Shown here: positions 36,879 to 45,830 of the stretch, piece by piece | Numbering within the stretch: the first letter of the stretch is position 1 | Layout: each line of letters begins with the position of its first letter | NCBI RefSeq assembly: GCF_013001275.1 | Contig: NZ_JABDMV010000126.1 | Location: 1-60,689 of the forward strand | DNA length: 60,689 nt | DNA from: Flaviramulus sp. | GTDB lineage: Bacteria > Bacteroidota > Bacteroidia > Flavobacteriales > Flavobacteriaceae | Reading direction: 5' to 3' | Made by a program: the position numbers and the translations under genes | Notes under the pieces: model-generated | Databases searched by the model: none | Told to the model about the DNA's origin: nothing | What the model saw: the letters and a program-made list of their open reading frames with translations, nothing else

Positions 36879-37951
36879 TATTTTAAAACTTCTTTAGTTA
36901 TTTCGAGATATTTTGTTCCCCACTTCAGGCAAGGTTCTAAGTGATTGCCTTCAGCCCATTCATTCCACGCGTTAATGAAAACAAAATTTTCTGGAACTTT
37001 ATTCCAAGGATATTTTTTTTTGATATAATACAACCACTTTTTATATTTTTCTGGAGAAGATTTATGCAAAATAAAGGCCTTGTTTTTTCTTGGGGAATTA
37101 TCCCACATAGGAGTAATACCAGGATAAATAGGTGCTTGAAATTCTTCTCTAATTTGAATATTCGCATAATCTTCATAATCATAAACTGTAGATATCCCGT
37201 TCGCTCGAAACCCCATTTTTGAAAACACCTTACTCTTTATTCTTTTTAACGTGTGATTAGTTATTGGTTTTGGTAATCTTCCAAAATTAGGTTGAAAGTC
37301 AAATCCGAAGTCAAAGCCTGCTGATAAAAATTCTAATTGTGATTTTTGAGCATATCCTAAATACAATCCTGGTAATCCAGCTTTATTGGCTTCATCTCTC
37401 CATATTTTAATTGTTTTTTTTATATCAGGAAACAACTCTGGGCGATACACAATAAACACAGGCTTATCGTTAACTTTTATATACCTTGAATCTTTAAAAT
37501 AAGTTAATAAGTGCTGAATATGATTCAAATCATCCTCAAAACCATATTCTTGTTTTAGTAAGGATTTATTTTCCGAAGCTTCCCATGCTCTAGTCCAATC
37601 TTCATTAGCCCAACACATCATAAAAGGAAAATCTTCTTTCCCGTTTTTTAGCTTTCTATCTAGTGGTTCAAATAGCATCTTTTTACCATTAAACCAATAA
37701 TGATAGTAGCAAAAACCATGAATTCCGTATGCTTTGGCCAACGCTTCTTGTCCTAATCGTGCCTCTTCCAATCTTAAATCATAAAAGCCTAAATCTGCAG
37801 GTAAGTGCGGTTGATAATGTCCTTCAAACCTAGGCATTGTTTTGGTAACATTTGTCCATTCCGTAAACCCTTTTCCCCACCATGCATCATTTTCTGGTAT
37901 GGGATGAAATTGAGGAAGGTAAATGGCTATTGGTTTAATTTTTTCTGACAT
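36878..37951 (-). CDS. WbsX-like protein (glycoside hydrolase family 99-like domain)
   Basis: A 357-residue TIM-barrel protein recognised from KPIAIYLPQFHPIPENDAWW, GKGFTEWTNV, YGIHGFCYYHYWFNGK, MCWANEDWTRAWE, and the C-terminal NAWNEWAEGNHLEP. These blocks define the WbsX group found in many O-antigen and capsule clusters, distantly related to endo-alpha-mannosidases of GH99. Whether it cuts, transfers or edits glycan is not established. There is no signal peptide, so it probably works in the cytoplasm on lipid-linked intermediates. Its start overlaps the upstream GT2 gene by 17 bases. Confidence 0.9.
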   Translation of the reverse strand: MSEKIKPIAIYLPQFHPIPENDAWWGKGFTEWTNVTKTMPRFEGHYQPHLPADLGFYDLRLEEARLGQEALAKAYGIHGFCYYHYWFNGKKMLFEPLDRKLKNGKEDFPFMMCWANEDWTRAWEASENKSLLKQEYGFEDDLNHIQHLLTYFKDSRYIKVNDKPVFIVYRPELFPDIKKTIKIWRDEANKAGLPGLYLGYAQKSQLEFLSAGFDFGFDFQPNFGRLPKPITNHTLKRIKSKVFSKMGFRANGISTVYDYEDYANIQIREEFQAPIYPGITPMWDNSPRKNKAFILHKSSPEKYKKWLYYIKKKYPWNKVPENFVFINAWNEWAEGNHLEPCLKWGTKYLEITKEVLK

Positions 37952-38795
37952 ATCGGTAACAATAAGCTAATTTAGAATAGATTTTGGATTTTATTTGATT
38001 AATAAATGACTCTCTATTTTTATGATATATTTCTTTATATTTTTCTTTTGATAACTTAACAAATTCAATATTATTTTCACTTTTAAAAAAAACTTCTAAT
38101 ATTTTTGAAGCCTTTAAAAAACCCTGCTTCATTAGTTTAAAATCTACACTCATTGAGTGATTATGGATTCTGTATAATGCGAACTCATTTTTATTATTCT
38201 TTATAGATTTTGAATAATAAAATAACTGCACCCAAAACACCCAGTCTTCATGATTAGGCAAATTTTCATTAAAACTTAAGTTGTTTTCAAAAATTAATCT
38301 GCTCTCAAACATTACGCAATGACAAGGTATTGATTTTCTATATTCCCAATCTAAAATTACTTCTTTTTTATAATTTTCTTCAGATAAAAACGGTGATAAA
38401 TACCTGTGAGGTGCAGTATCATTAGTGCCATCAATAAATGAAAAATAATTGGAAATACTTATTTCGCTTTCCTGAAGGTCTTTAACTTGTTCTGAAAATT
38501 TTTCTCGCTTAATTAAATCATCTGAATCTAAAAACTGAATATATTTTCCATTGGCTTTTCTTAATCCAAAATTTCTAGCGCTACTTAATCCACCATTTTC
38601 TTTGAAAAAATATTGAAAACGTTCATCCTTGTCACACCATTTTTTTGCAATATCTTTTGAGTTATCAGTACTACCATCATTCACTATAATACACTCCCAG
38701 TTAGGGTATGTTTGATTAAGAACAGAAGCTAAGGTCTCTTCTATATATTGAGCTTGATTAAAACATGGTATAATTACAGAAACCTTAAAACTCAA
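37935..38795 (-). CDS. Glycosyltransferase, GT2-like
   Basis: GT-A enzyme of 286 residues: VSVIIPCFNQAQYIEETLAS, VNDGSTDNS and the metal motif QFLDSDDLI. The first 100 residues closely resemble the GT2 two genes upstream (39584-40426), including WECIIVNDGS and ENGGLSSARN versus DNGGLSSARN, so the two look like products of a duplication. Overlaps neighbours by 4 and 17 bases. Confidence 0.91.
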   Translation of the reverse strand: MSFKVSVIIPCFNQAQYIEETLASVLNQTYPNWECIIVNDGSTDNSKDIAKKWCDKDERFQYFFKENGGLSSARNFGLRKANGKYIQFLDSDDLIKREKFSEQVKDLQESEISISNYFSFIDGTNDTAPHRYLSPFLSEENYKKEVILDWEYRKSIPCHCVMFESRLIFENNLSFNENLPNHEDWVFWVQLFYYSKSIKNNKNEFALYRIHNHSMSVDFKLMKQGFLKASKILEVFFKSENNIEFVKLSKEKYKEIYHKNRESFINQIKSKIYSKLAYCYRYVRKN

Positions 38796-39571
38796 AATTT
38801 TTCTGGTTTATTAATAATGAATTTTATAGTGTGTAAAAATCGTTTAATGGCATAATAAAAATCAACAAAAAAGGATTTGAACAGCATTAAAATTGACATT
38901 AAAAGCCCTTTTAAGGCACTAAAAAATCTTACATCCTGATGCCATAGTTGATAATTTCCGATCAAATCATTTTTAAAGCGAAAATGAATTTGCTTTTTAG
39001 TTCTATTTATCTGGTAACAGAAAACAGAAGGCACAAAATCGATATCATAACCTGCTCTTAATACTCGAACAGTCCATTCTTTGTCCTCGAAAGTGGAAAC
39101 ATCTTCTCTAAATAGATATTTTTCCCAAACAGCTCTGCGAAACGCCGAACCTGAAAAAATCAAACCTGATCTATTAGGGTCTTCTTTTGCAGGTATTTTA
39201 TTAATAAAATTCTGATAATCATTTGGGCTATGCAGACATCTCAACCCTGCCAAATTCGGATTAGCCTCAAATTTTTGTTTTATTAATTTGAAAAAATCAT
39301 GACTCACAGGATAAGAATGAGCGCTAAACATTACGATTATAGGAAACTTTGTTTGATTGGCCGCAAAGTTTGCACTACCACCATAACTAAACTCTTTTAC
39401 GGTCACAAATTGTGCATTGTATTCTTTTGAAACAGCTTCGCTCCTATCTGATGATACATTATCAATAACAATAATTTCACCAATATCATCTAAATAGCGC
39501 TCAGTCAAATTTTTAAGCAAAAAGGAAAGTGCTTTATCTTGATTCTTATTTCTTATAACAACTGAAATCAT
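38792..39571 (-). CDS. Glycosyltransferase, GT2-like, SAH-type without DxD
   Basis: GT-A enzyme of 259 residues. It starts with MISVVIRNKNQDKALSFLLK and IVIDNVSSDRSEAV. Where other GT2 enzymes have DxD, this one reads MFSAHSYPVSHDF, a pattern (SAHxxP) seen in a subgroup that includes some rhamnosyltransferase-like enzymes. FEDKEWTVRVLRAGYDIDFVP is the acceptor-side ED region. The C-terminus (about 215-250) is hydrophobic and basic and may associate with the membrane. Twelve bases follow the upstream GT2 gene. Confidence 0.86.
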   Translation of the reverse strand: MISVVIRNKNQDKALSFLLKNLTERYLDDIGEIIVIDNVSSDRSEAVSKEYNAQFVTVKEFSYGGSANFAANQTKFPIIVMFSAHSYPVSHDFFKLIKQKFEANPNLAGLRCLHSPNDYQNFINKIPAKEDPNRSGLIFSGSAFRRAVWEKYLFREDVSTFEDKEWTVRVLRAGYDIDFVPSVFCYQINRTKKQIHFRFKNDLIGNYQLWHQDVRFFSALKGLLMSILMLFKSFFVDFYYAIKRFLHTIKFIINKPEKF

Positions 39572-39583
39572 AATATATCAATA

Positions 39584-40426
39584 CTATTTTTTGAATAGAT
39601 TAAACGGTTTAGCCAAAATTTTAGCTATTATATATGGCACAGATTTTTTTAACTTTAATTCTTTTTTATTATTATTTTTTAAAAGATACAACAGATAATC
39701 TATGGTACTATCATGATGCTTCAAATAGATATCTTTATGCTTTTTAAATACATATTCCATGTTAGTAAATCTGTGATTCTCTAAGGTATCAATTAACATA
39801 GATTGTTTTTGCTTCCTGTAAAAAAATAAAAATTCTTCTAAAACTTTATAGGTCCAACCAAGTTTTGTGATAGCTATCCAAAACTCCCAATCTTCGAACC
39901 CTTTTTTCATGTTTTCATCATAGCCTCCAACTTCTTCCCAACATTTTTTTCTGTAAAGTGAAGTCGCAATTAAACTGTTTTCATAAAGTATTGCATGATA
40001 GGTTGTTCCAATTGGTTTTAACTCATGAATTATGTTTTCGGTAGTCTTAAAGAAAAACTTGCTATAGCAAGAAACTATGGCTAATGATTTGTCTAGTTCT
40101 AGAAAAGGAACGAGTTTAGATAAAAATGTTTCATCAATAATATCATCTGCATCTAATGGTAAAACAAATTCACCTACGCAATTTTTAATTCCAGCATTTC
40201 TAGCACTACTTAAGCCGCCATTATCTTTTTCTAAATATTTGAATCGCTTATCCTTATTACACCATAATAAAGCTTGTTCCCTAGTATTATCCGGACTTCC
40301 GTCATTTACAATTATACATTCCCAATTTTCATAAGTTTGATTTAAAACAGACCGTAAAGCTTCACCCAAAAAATGAGCTTGATTAAAACAAGGAACTATT
40401 ATGGAAACTAATACATTCATATTCAA
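39584..40426 (-). CDS. Glycosyltransferase, GT2-like
   Basis: GT-A enzyme of 280 residues with VSIIVPCFNQAHFLGEALRS, VNDGSPDNT, the metal motif LPLDADDIID and the acceptor-side FEDWEFWIAITKLGW. The start at 40426 makes a 4-base ATGA overlap with the upstream GT2 stop, supporting it over the second ATG two codons later. Strong similarity to the gene at 37935-38795. Confidence 0.91.
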   Translation of the reverse strand: MNMNVLVSIIVPCFNQAHFLGEALRSVLNQTYENWECIIVNDGSPDNTREQALLWCNKDKRFKYLEKDNGGLSSARNAGIKNCVGEFVLPLDADDIIDETFLSKLVPFLELDKSLAIVSCYSKFFFKTTENIIHELKPIGTTYHAILYENSLIATSLYRKKCWEEVGGYDENMKKGFEDWEFWIAITKLGWTYKVLEEFLFFYRKQKQSMLIDTLENHRFTNMEYVFKKHKDIYLKHHDSTIDYLLYLLKNNNKKELKLKKSVPYIIAKILAKPFNLFKK

Positions 40427-41202
40427 AACTTGTTTAAAAATCTCAGTTTAACTAGCAAATTTATAATTCTAGATTCTCTTAAGGTATTTACAATGTTTTT
40501 ATTTGCAATTACTTCTTCCAAATCTTGCAAATAAGCAGGATAAATTGAATTTAAAACTTCCTGTTTTTCATCAAAAATAACTTTCACATTTTCCGGATAA
40601 GAACTCATCCCACCTAAATAAAAAGTGGAAAGAGTATTTTTAATTTTTTTATAACTGAGGTTGTATTTGCATATGGCATCAATAAAAAATTTCCAGTCTG
40701 AAACTATTTTAAAATCTTCTTTGTAAAATTCTGTTTTTAAAAATGCTTCTTTTTTAATAAATGTAGCAGGATGAGGTAGCGTGTCGGTAACAAAATATGA
40801 AAAAGAAAGAATATCAGGATATTTTTTAATATAGGATTTATTGCCTTCAATAACCTGAAGATTGAAATAAATAATATCTTTTTCTTTTAAAAAATTATGA
40901 TTTTGTTGTAAAACTGTATCACTATAAAAATGATCTCCGCTATTTAAAAATAGCAAATATTCACCTGTCGCTTTCCTTATTCCCTTATTCATGGCTTGAT
41001 AAACACCTTTATCTGATTCACTTTCCCAATAATCAATAGAACTACTATTTTCTTCTATTAGTTTTAAACTACCATCGGTTGAGCCCCCATCAATTATTAA
41101 ATATTCAAAATTCTGATATAATTGATTTTTAACACTTTCTAGAGTGGTCATAAGACCTTCGCAGTTATTATAATTAACAGTTATTATAGTTAATTTGGTC
41201 AT
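40423..41202 (-). CDS. Glycosyltransferase, GT2-like (WcaA-type)
   Basis: GT-A enzyme of 259 residues. The opening LTIITVNYNNCEGLMTTLES, LIIDGGSTDGSLKLIEE, SESDKGVYQAMNKGIRKATG and the site LFLNSGDHFYSD (NSGD in the DxD position) define a common subgroup of colanic-acid/O-antigen GT2 enzymes. ISDW-like acceptor motif is seen as FKIVSDWKFFIDAI. Donor sugar unknown. Confidence 0.92.
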   Translation of the reverse strand: MTKLTIITVNYNNCEGLMTTLESVKNQLYQNFEYLIIDGGSTDGSLKLIEENSSSIDYWESESDKGVYQAMNKGIRKATGEYLLFLNSGDHFYSDTVLQQNHNFLKEKDIIYFNLQVIEGNKSYIKKYPDILSFSYFVTDTLPHPATFIKKEAFLKTEFYKEDFKIVSDWKFFIDAICKYNLSYKKIKNTLSTFYLGGMSSYPENVKVIFDEKQEVLNSIYPAYLQDLEEVIANKNIVNTLRESRIINLLVKLRFLNKF

Positions 41203-41224
41203 TTATTGTTTTTGATTACTTTTT

Positions 41225-42172
41225 TTACTTAAACAAAAAAGGAAAAAGTTTTTGTCTTAGCCTCACAATTGGAAAATATTTTACACTTAATTTTGTAAAA
41301 AACCATTTTGGTGTCTTAGAAAACAAGTAGAACCAATGCTTTATATAATATAACATCGTCTTTTTTTCTTTATAAATAAATATCCAAATCCATTTTAATA
41401 ATACATCTACTTTTCTTAAAGGAATTTTGTTATTACCACTCCATATAAATACAGACTCGTACATTTTTATATTAAAAATTTGATATAAATCATCTCTATT
41501 AAAAACATTATTATAATGTATTCCTCTCTTTGCTAATGGTGCATTTATAATACTAGGTTGCAATTGACATATTAAAGCCATTTTAAAAATTAAATCTGAA
41601 TCTTCAGCAACAATTAATTCTTCATTGAAAAAACCAATATCATTAAAAACAGATTTTTTTACAGTTAGCCCATTAAGATGTATATAACCGAACTTACCCG
41701 ATATGAGAGCTTCAAAAAGATTATCTGAATGTACTATTTGAGTTAAAGTATTTAGTTTAAAATGTTGTGCCTCTGAATCTTCCGTATCACGATAAAAATG
41801 AAAACCTACTGCATTATAAACACCATCACAATATGAATTATCCAAAAATATTTTTTTGTCATTTTTGAATCTATTAGGTAAATAATAATCGTCTGCATCA
41901 AGAAAAGCAATATAGCTACAAGAACTATTTTTAATCCCTAAATTTCTACTGGCGGATCGCCCTAGATTAACTTCTTTAGGATGATAACATACCTTCATTC
42001 GATCGTTTTTGCTTTGTAAACTCTCCAAAATGGTATTGGTGCCATCTGTACTACCATCATTAACCACTACAATTTCGTAAACTTCAGATTGAGCCAATAC
42101 AGAAATTATAGCTTTTTCTATAAACCGCTCACAGTTATATACTGGAATTATAACAGATATTTTAAATAGCAT
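41225..42172 (-). CDS. Glycosyltransferase, GT2-like
   Basis: GT-A enzyme of 315 residues: ISVIIPVYNCERFIEKAIIS, VVNDGSTDGTNTIL, NLGRSASRNLGI and the metal motif AFLDADDYYLPNRF; the acceptor-side motif is VAEDSDLIFKMALI. The C-terminal 60 residues are basic and aromatic, probably membrane-associated. The start lies 22 bases after the FkbM gene. Confidence 0.91.
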   Translation of the reverse strand: MLFKISVIIPVYNCERFIEKAIISVLAQSEVYEIVVVNDGSTDGTNTILESLQSKNDRMKVCYHPKEVNLGRSASRNLGIKNSSCSYIAFLDADDYYLPNRFKNDKKIFLDNSYCDGVYNAVGFHFYRDTEDSEAQHFKLNTLTQIVHSDNLFEALISGKFGYIHLNGLTVKKSVFNDIGFFNEELIVAEDSDLIFKMALICQLQPSIINAPLAKRGIHYNNVFNRDDLYQIFNIKMYESVFIWSGNNKIPLRKVDVLLKWIWIFIYKEKKTMLYYIKHWFYLFSKTPKWFFTKLSVKYFPIVRLRQKLFPFLFK

Positions 42173-42194
42173 ATAATTTAATTTAAAAAATCAA

Positions 42195-43082
42195 TTACTT
42201 TTTTTTAAACGCATAAATCATTCCTGAAAAATTATCAAACGATTTTGAAAAATAATCAAACCCAGAATTAATCATTATTTCTTCTATTATTTGTGATCCC
42301 TTATCATGCCATTCTAAAAGCAATATGTCAATATTATTTATTGTTCCTGTTTTATAAAGGTTTTCTAAAATTTCATATTCTCCGCCTTCACAATCCATTT
42401 TAATTACTACTTTTTTGCCAAGATTATCTTTTAATATTTCGTTAATTTCAATAGAAGCATCTACAATTTGCACCTCTCTTTCCGAAGTATTTGAATTATT
42501 AGCATAACTTGGACTAGCTATTCCTCTTAGTCCTGTATTTCCTTTCCATTTTTTATCATATAAAAATATCTCTTTTCGACTATTAAACCCTAATCCAATA
42601 TTCTTTAGACAAACTACCTTTTGTCCCGATTTATTTAAACTAAAATTATATTTGGCTTGATCAAAAGTGTCTTTTACTGGCTCAAAAGCATATATCTTTT
42701 CAATAAAATCAAATCTTGAAAAAAAGAGTGATGTAATACCAATATTTGCCCCAATATCAATTAAAATAGATTGGTCATTTGAAATAAAATCATAATCTCT
42801 TCTAACAAATACTTCGTTTAAAATATGAAACTCCTCTTCACTTTCTACATAAATATTCAAATTTAAAAATTGAACCAAAATACCTTCTTTATGGTCTTTA
42901 ATTGTCAATTTTTCAAACTTATCTTCTAAATTATGAATATAATATTTTGACCGAAATAACATTTCAAAATGTTGTTTTACGTCATATTTTTTTAAAGGAA
43001 GAGCTAAATTTTCTCTTTCGTTTTTTTTATTCACAATTCTATAACCTAACTTATTTACAAGTTGGAATAAGAGTTTTTTCAT
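42195..43082 (-). CDS. FkbM-family methyltransferase
   Basis: SAM-dependent O-methyltransferase of 295 residues. Motif I is LIDIGANIGITSLFF, followed by YAFEPVKDTFDQAKYNF and VVIKMDCEGGEYEILENL, all hallmarks of the FkbM group that methylates hydroxyls of sugars and polyketides. About 95 residues precede the core. It is followed by a GT2 gene and preceded by a 92-base gap without a clear promoter. Confidence 0.88.
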   Translation of the reverse strand: MKKLLFQLVNKLGYRIVNKKNERENLALPLKKYDVKQHFEMLFRSKYYIHNLEDKFEKLTIKDHKEGILVQFLNLNIYVESEEEFHILNEVFVRRDYDFISNDQSILIDIGANIGITSLFFSRFDFIEKIYAFEPVKDTFDQAKYNFSLNKSGQKVVCLKNIGLGFNSRKEIFLYDKKWKGNTGLRGIASPSYANNSNTSEREVQIVDASIEINEILKDNLGKKVVIKMDCEGGEYEILENLYKTGTINNIDILLLEWHDKGSQIIEEIMINSGFDYFSKSFDNFSGMIYAFKKK

Positions 43083-43174
43083 ACAATGTTCAAAGTATTA
43101 ATTATAACTTATTAAAACAAATTGAATACTATTTAGTTCTTCAATATAAAAACAACAAAATGTAGGTAAATCTA

Positions 43175-44218
43175 CTAACTATTCATTAATTTATATGGGA
43201 AAATTGATTTGGCAAATAGCTTTATTTCTTTTTTAGTACTTATTTTTAGACCTAATTTGTTTTTTATTTTTAAATAATGAATAAAATTTGAAATAGGGTA
43301 TGTATCACGGTTAAAAAAATATCTTTTTATCAATCTATTTTCAATATTAAATAAATAAATCTTAAAACCGTTCGGTTCAAAAAATTCAGAACTATTTGAC
43401 ACCAACAATTTACCTATAATTGATTGGAATATTTCTATTTCGTTAAAACTAATATTAGAGTCTTCTGAAAATACTTTATTCAAGGTTTCAGTTTCTTTAA
43501 GAGTCATATTACATTCCAAATATTTTAATAGTTGTATTCTAGTATATAAAGCACTTTTTTGTTGTTCATTCGCCCGTTTGCTAGAAACTTGAGCGCCATG
43601 TTTTCTATAATATAACAAAACTTCTTGCAAATTATGCAATCTACCTAAACGCAATAGTTTGACCCATAACGCATAATCTTCGGCAGGTTCTTTGGACAGT
43701 TCATAACGAATGGAAAACTCATCTAAAGTTTGTTTACGCATCATTATGGTTGGATGTACAATACAATTTCCTTTTAATAGCGCTAATTTAATAGATGTAT
43801 GGTTTTCCGGTAATTTTACAATCCTATTTGAATCTATAATATTTAACCAAGCGCCGCATAATACGACTTCTGGATGGGTTTCTAAAAAAGCTATTTGTTT
43901 TGCAAATCGTTCAGGCAAACTAATATCGTCACCATCCATTCTAGCAATGTACTTACCATTTGCTATTTTTAAACCTAAATTCAAGCTATCTGTGTAGCCC
44001 ACATTTATGGGTTTTTCTATTAAATGAATCCTTGGATCCTCAAATGATTTTATAATAGAAACCGTTTTATCCGTGGATGCATCATCAATAATTAAAAACT
44101 CAAAATCATCGAAAGTCTGATTTAAGATACTTTCAATTGCCTCACTAACATATAATTCGCAATTGTATACAGGCATTAAAACCGTTATTAATGGCCTTAA
44201 CTTTATATTCTTATCCAT
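43175..44218 (-). CDS. Glycosyltransferase, GT2-like
   Basis: GT-A enzyme of 347 residues: ITVLMPVYNCELYVSEAIES, LIIDDASTDKT, NVGYTDSLNLGL and the metal motif ARMDGDDISLPERF. The acceptor-side block EPAEDYALWVKLLRLGRLHN is also typical. C-terminal 130 residues are helical and basic. The start overlaps the fucosyltransferase stop by 16 bases, so translation is probably coupled. Confidence 0.92.
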   Translation of the reverse strand: MDKNIKLRPLITVLMPVYNCELYVSEAIESILNQTFDDFEFLIIDDASTDKTVSIIKSFEDPRIHLIEKPINVGYTDSLNLGLKIANGKYIARMDGDDISLPERFAKQIAFLETHPEVVLCGAWLNIIDSNRIVKLPENHTSIKLALLKGNCIVHPTIMMRKQTLDEFSIRYELSKEPAEDYALWVKLLRLGRLHNLQEVLLYYRKHGAQVSSKRANEQQKSALYTRIQLLKYLECNMTLKETETLNKVFSEDSNISFNEIEIFQSIIGKLLVSNSSEFFEPNGFKIYLFNIENRLIKRYFFNRDTYPISNFIHYLKIKNKLGLKISTKKEIKLFAKSIFPYKLMNS

Positions 44219-45084
44219 TGAGAAGGTATTAAATCACTTATACTTAGTTCTGTATTGGTATACCATTTTTTTGGAGCAATAATTGTTTTTCTTGGGTTAT
44301 TATTCAACCAAGCGGCCCACCAACTAAAAGTACTGTTAGCTATTATATTATGCTTACATATACTCATTAATAACATGTCTTTCCAACTATTTTCATCTTT
44401 ATTGTGATCTATAAATATTTTTAAATAAGGTAAATCTTTAAATTGGACCTTTACCCAATCACAGTCATCTGAAAAAAAAACAAGAGTAACATTTTTATAT
44501 TTTGCTTTTATAAACTTTATAGCTTCTAAATAATAATCTAAAGTGCAACTGCCATGATAATTTTCTGTAATTTTATCATTAACATAATCACCCCTTCTTA
44601 TATGGATTGAAATAGAATTCTCCTTATTTAGTTTATTAAAGATTTTTTTGTTTTTTGAATCTAATTCTAAATCACGAAATGAAAAAACATTTTTTATCAA
44701 TTTCTCATTCCCTTCAAAATATTTATAGCTTTGAAAATATCCCTTTAAGAAAACAGGAGCTTTTAGGGTTAAAACATCCTGCTGAAATCCAAAATCGAGT
44801 TCATTATATACTTTCGGATAATTTAGACCTATCTTTTTTTTAAATTTATAGAACAACGATAATGATCGAAAAGTGCTTAAATCTTTTTTTGAAGCCTTAA
44901 CATAATTATTATTAAAAATATTAAGCTCAAATTTTCTTGGCGTAAAACCAGGACTTTTTTTTTGATTTTCAAAAAAACGATTTTCAATAAGCAGTGTTTC
45001 GCTATTTTTGAAGGCAAGAATAATAGCAATTGCATATTGAAACATTTGGTTACCAAGGCCTCCTTGTAGCTTAATTACAATCAT
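44203..45084 (-). CDS. Alpha-1,2-fucosyltransferase (GT11)
   Basis: GT11 enzyme of 293 residues, expected to move L-fucose from GDP-fucose to a beta-linked hexose. The family signatures are all visible: IKLQGGLGNQMFQYAIAI at the N-terminus, the GDP-binding SIHIRRGDYVND, FFSDDCDWVK, and NSTFSWWAAWLN near the C-terminus. The start is placed at ATG 45084 because it forms a 4-base ATGA overlap with the upstream stop and puts the conserved MIVIKLQGG at the N-terminus; an in-frame ATG 33 bases upstream adds an unsupported leader. GDP-fucose synthesis genes are not in the window. Some GT11 enzymes transfer other sugars. Confidence 0.92.
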   Translation of the reverse strand: MIVIKLQGGLGNQMFQYAIAIILAFKNSETLLIENRFFENQKKSPGFTPRKFELNIFNNNYVKASKKDLSTFRSLSLFYKFKKKIGLNYPKVYNELDFGFQQDVLTLKAPVFLKGYFQSYKYFEGNEKLIKNVFSFRDLELDSKNKKIFNKLNKENSISIHIRRGDYVNDKITENYHGSCTLDYYLEAIKFIKAKYKNVTLVFFSDDCDWVKVQFKDLPYLKIFIDHNKDENSWKDMLLMSICKHNIIANSTFSWWAAWLNNNPRKTIIAPKKWYTNTELSISDLIPSQWIRI

Positions 45085-45830
45085 TTTTTTTGTGCTAATA
45101 TATGGTAACCAAAACATAATAATTCTGAAGAGCCAGTATCCTTTTTAGACAAATTATGCAGGAGTTTTTTAATTTGGGCGATACTATCAAACTCTGTTTT
45201 ATTAATTCTTTTATCACAATATTTCTGAGACATATGAGATAATCTATTTATCTCTTGAGCTAAATATTCAAAATAGTTACCGTTAGGAATTAACTCAATA
45301 ATATTAAAACCATTTTTGTCCAATTCTGATTCATAAAAATATTTATTAAAACCAGAGTAAAAATGATAAGGTGCAAAGTGTGTTAAGCTACAAAATGGCG
45401 CCGTTATAATTAAATAACCATTCTTTCTTAAAATTCTTGAAAACTCATTAATAGCTCCAATAGGATTAATAATGTGCTCAAAAACCTCTGTACACAATAC
45501 AGCGTCAAAAGAGTTATTCTCAACGGGGATTGATGTTATATCGGATATAATATCCAATTTCCCATAATCCCATTTCTCCATTTGTAATCCTTCATTCAAA
45601 TTATCAGGATTGTATTCAGCAAAATCTTGAGATATATAATTTAAATGTTTACATAGTTTTTTATACGGTTGTTCCCCAGCTCCCGCGTCTAAAATAGTAT
45701 TTCCTTTAGGCAACTTTTTCAAAGTTTGTTCAATCCAATCAACTCTTGTTTTTTCATTTAGTTCGCCTACACTTGAACCTTGATGTTTTCTTGTAAGCAT
45801 AAGCTCTTTAATAATTTTTTCTAATTTCAC
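45081..45830 (-). CDS. Class I SAM-dependent methyltransferase (type 11)
   Basis: Methyltransferase of 249 residues. Motif I is ILDAGAGEQPYKKLC, and the post-I motif is AVLCTEVFEHIINPIGAINE, followed by GYLIITAPFCSLTHFAPYHF, a loop common in glycan-cluster methyltransferases. It lies in a run of four tightly packed genes with two other methyltransferases just downstream of the ABC exporter ATPase. Overlaps neighbours by 4 bases on both sides. Confidence 0.87.
   Translation of the reverse strand: MKLEKIIKELMLTRKHQGSSVGELNEKTRVDWIEQTLKKLPKGNTILDAGAGEQPYKKLCKHLNYISQDFAEYNPDNLNEGLQMEKWDYGKLDIISDITSIPVENNSFDAVLCTEVFEHIINPIGAINEFSRILRKNGYLIITAPFCSLTHFAPYHFYSGFNKYFYESELDKNGFNIIELIPNGNYFEYLAQEINRLSHMSQKYCDKRINKTEFDSIAQIKKLLHNLSKKDTGSSELLCFGYHILAQKK

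Noticed and set aside
43083-43174. 92-base gap in the cluster as a small RNA or promoter site
   Set aside because: AT-rich sequence with no hairpin of note and no TAnnTTTG match on the minus strand.
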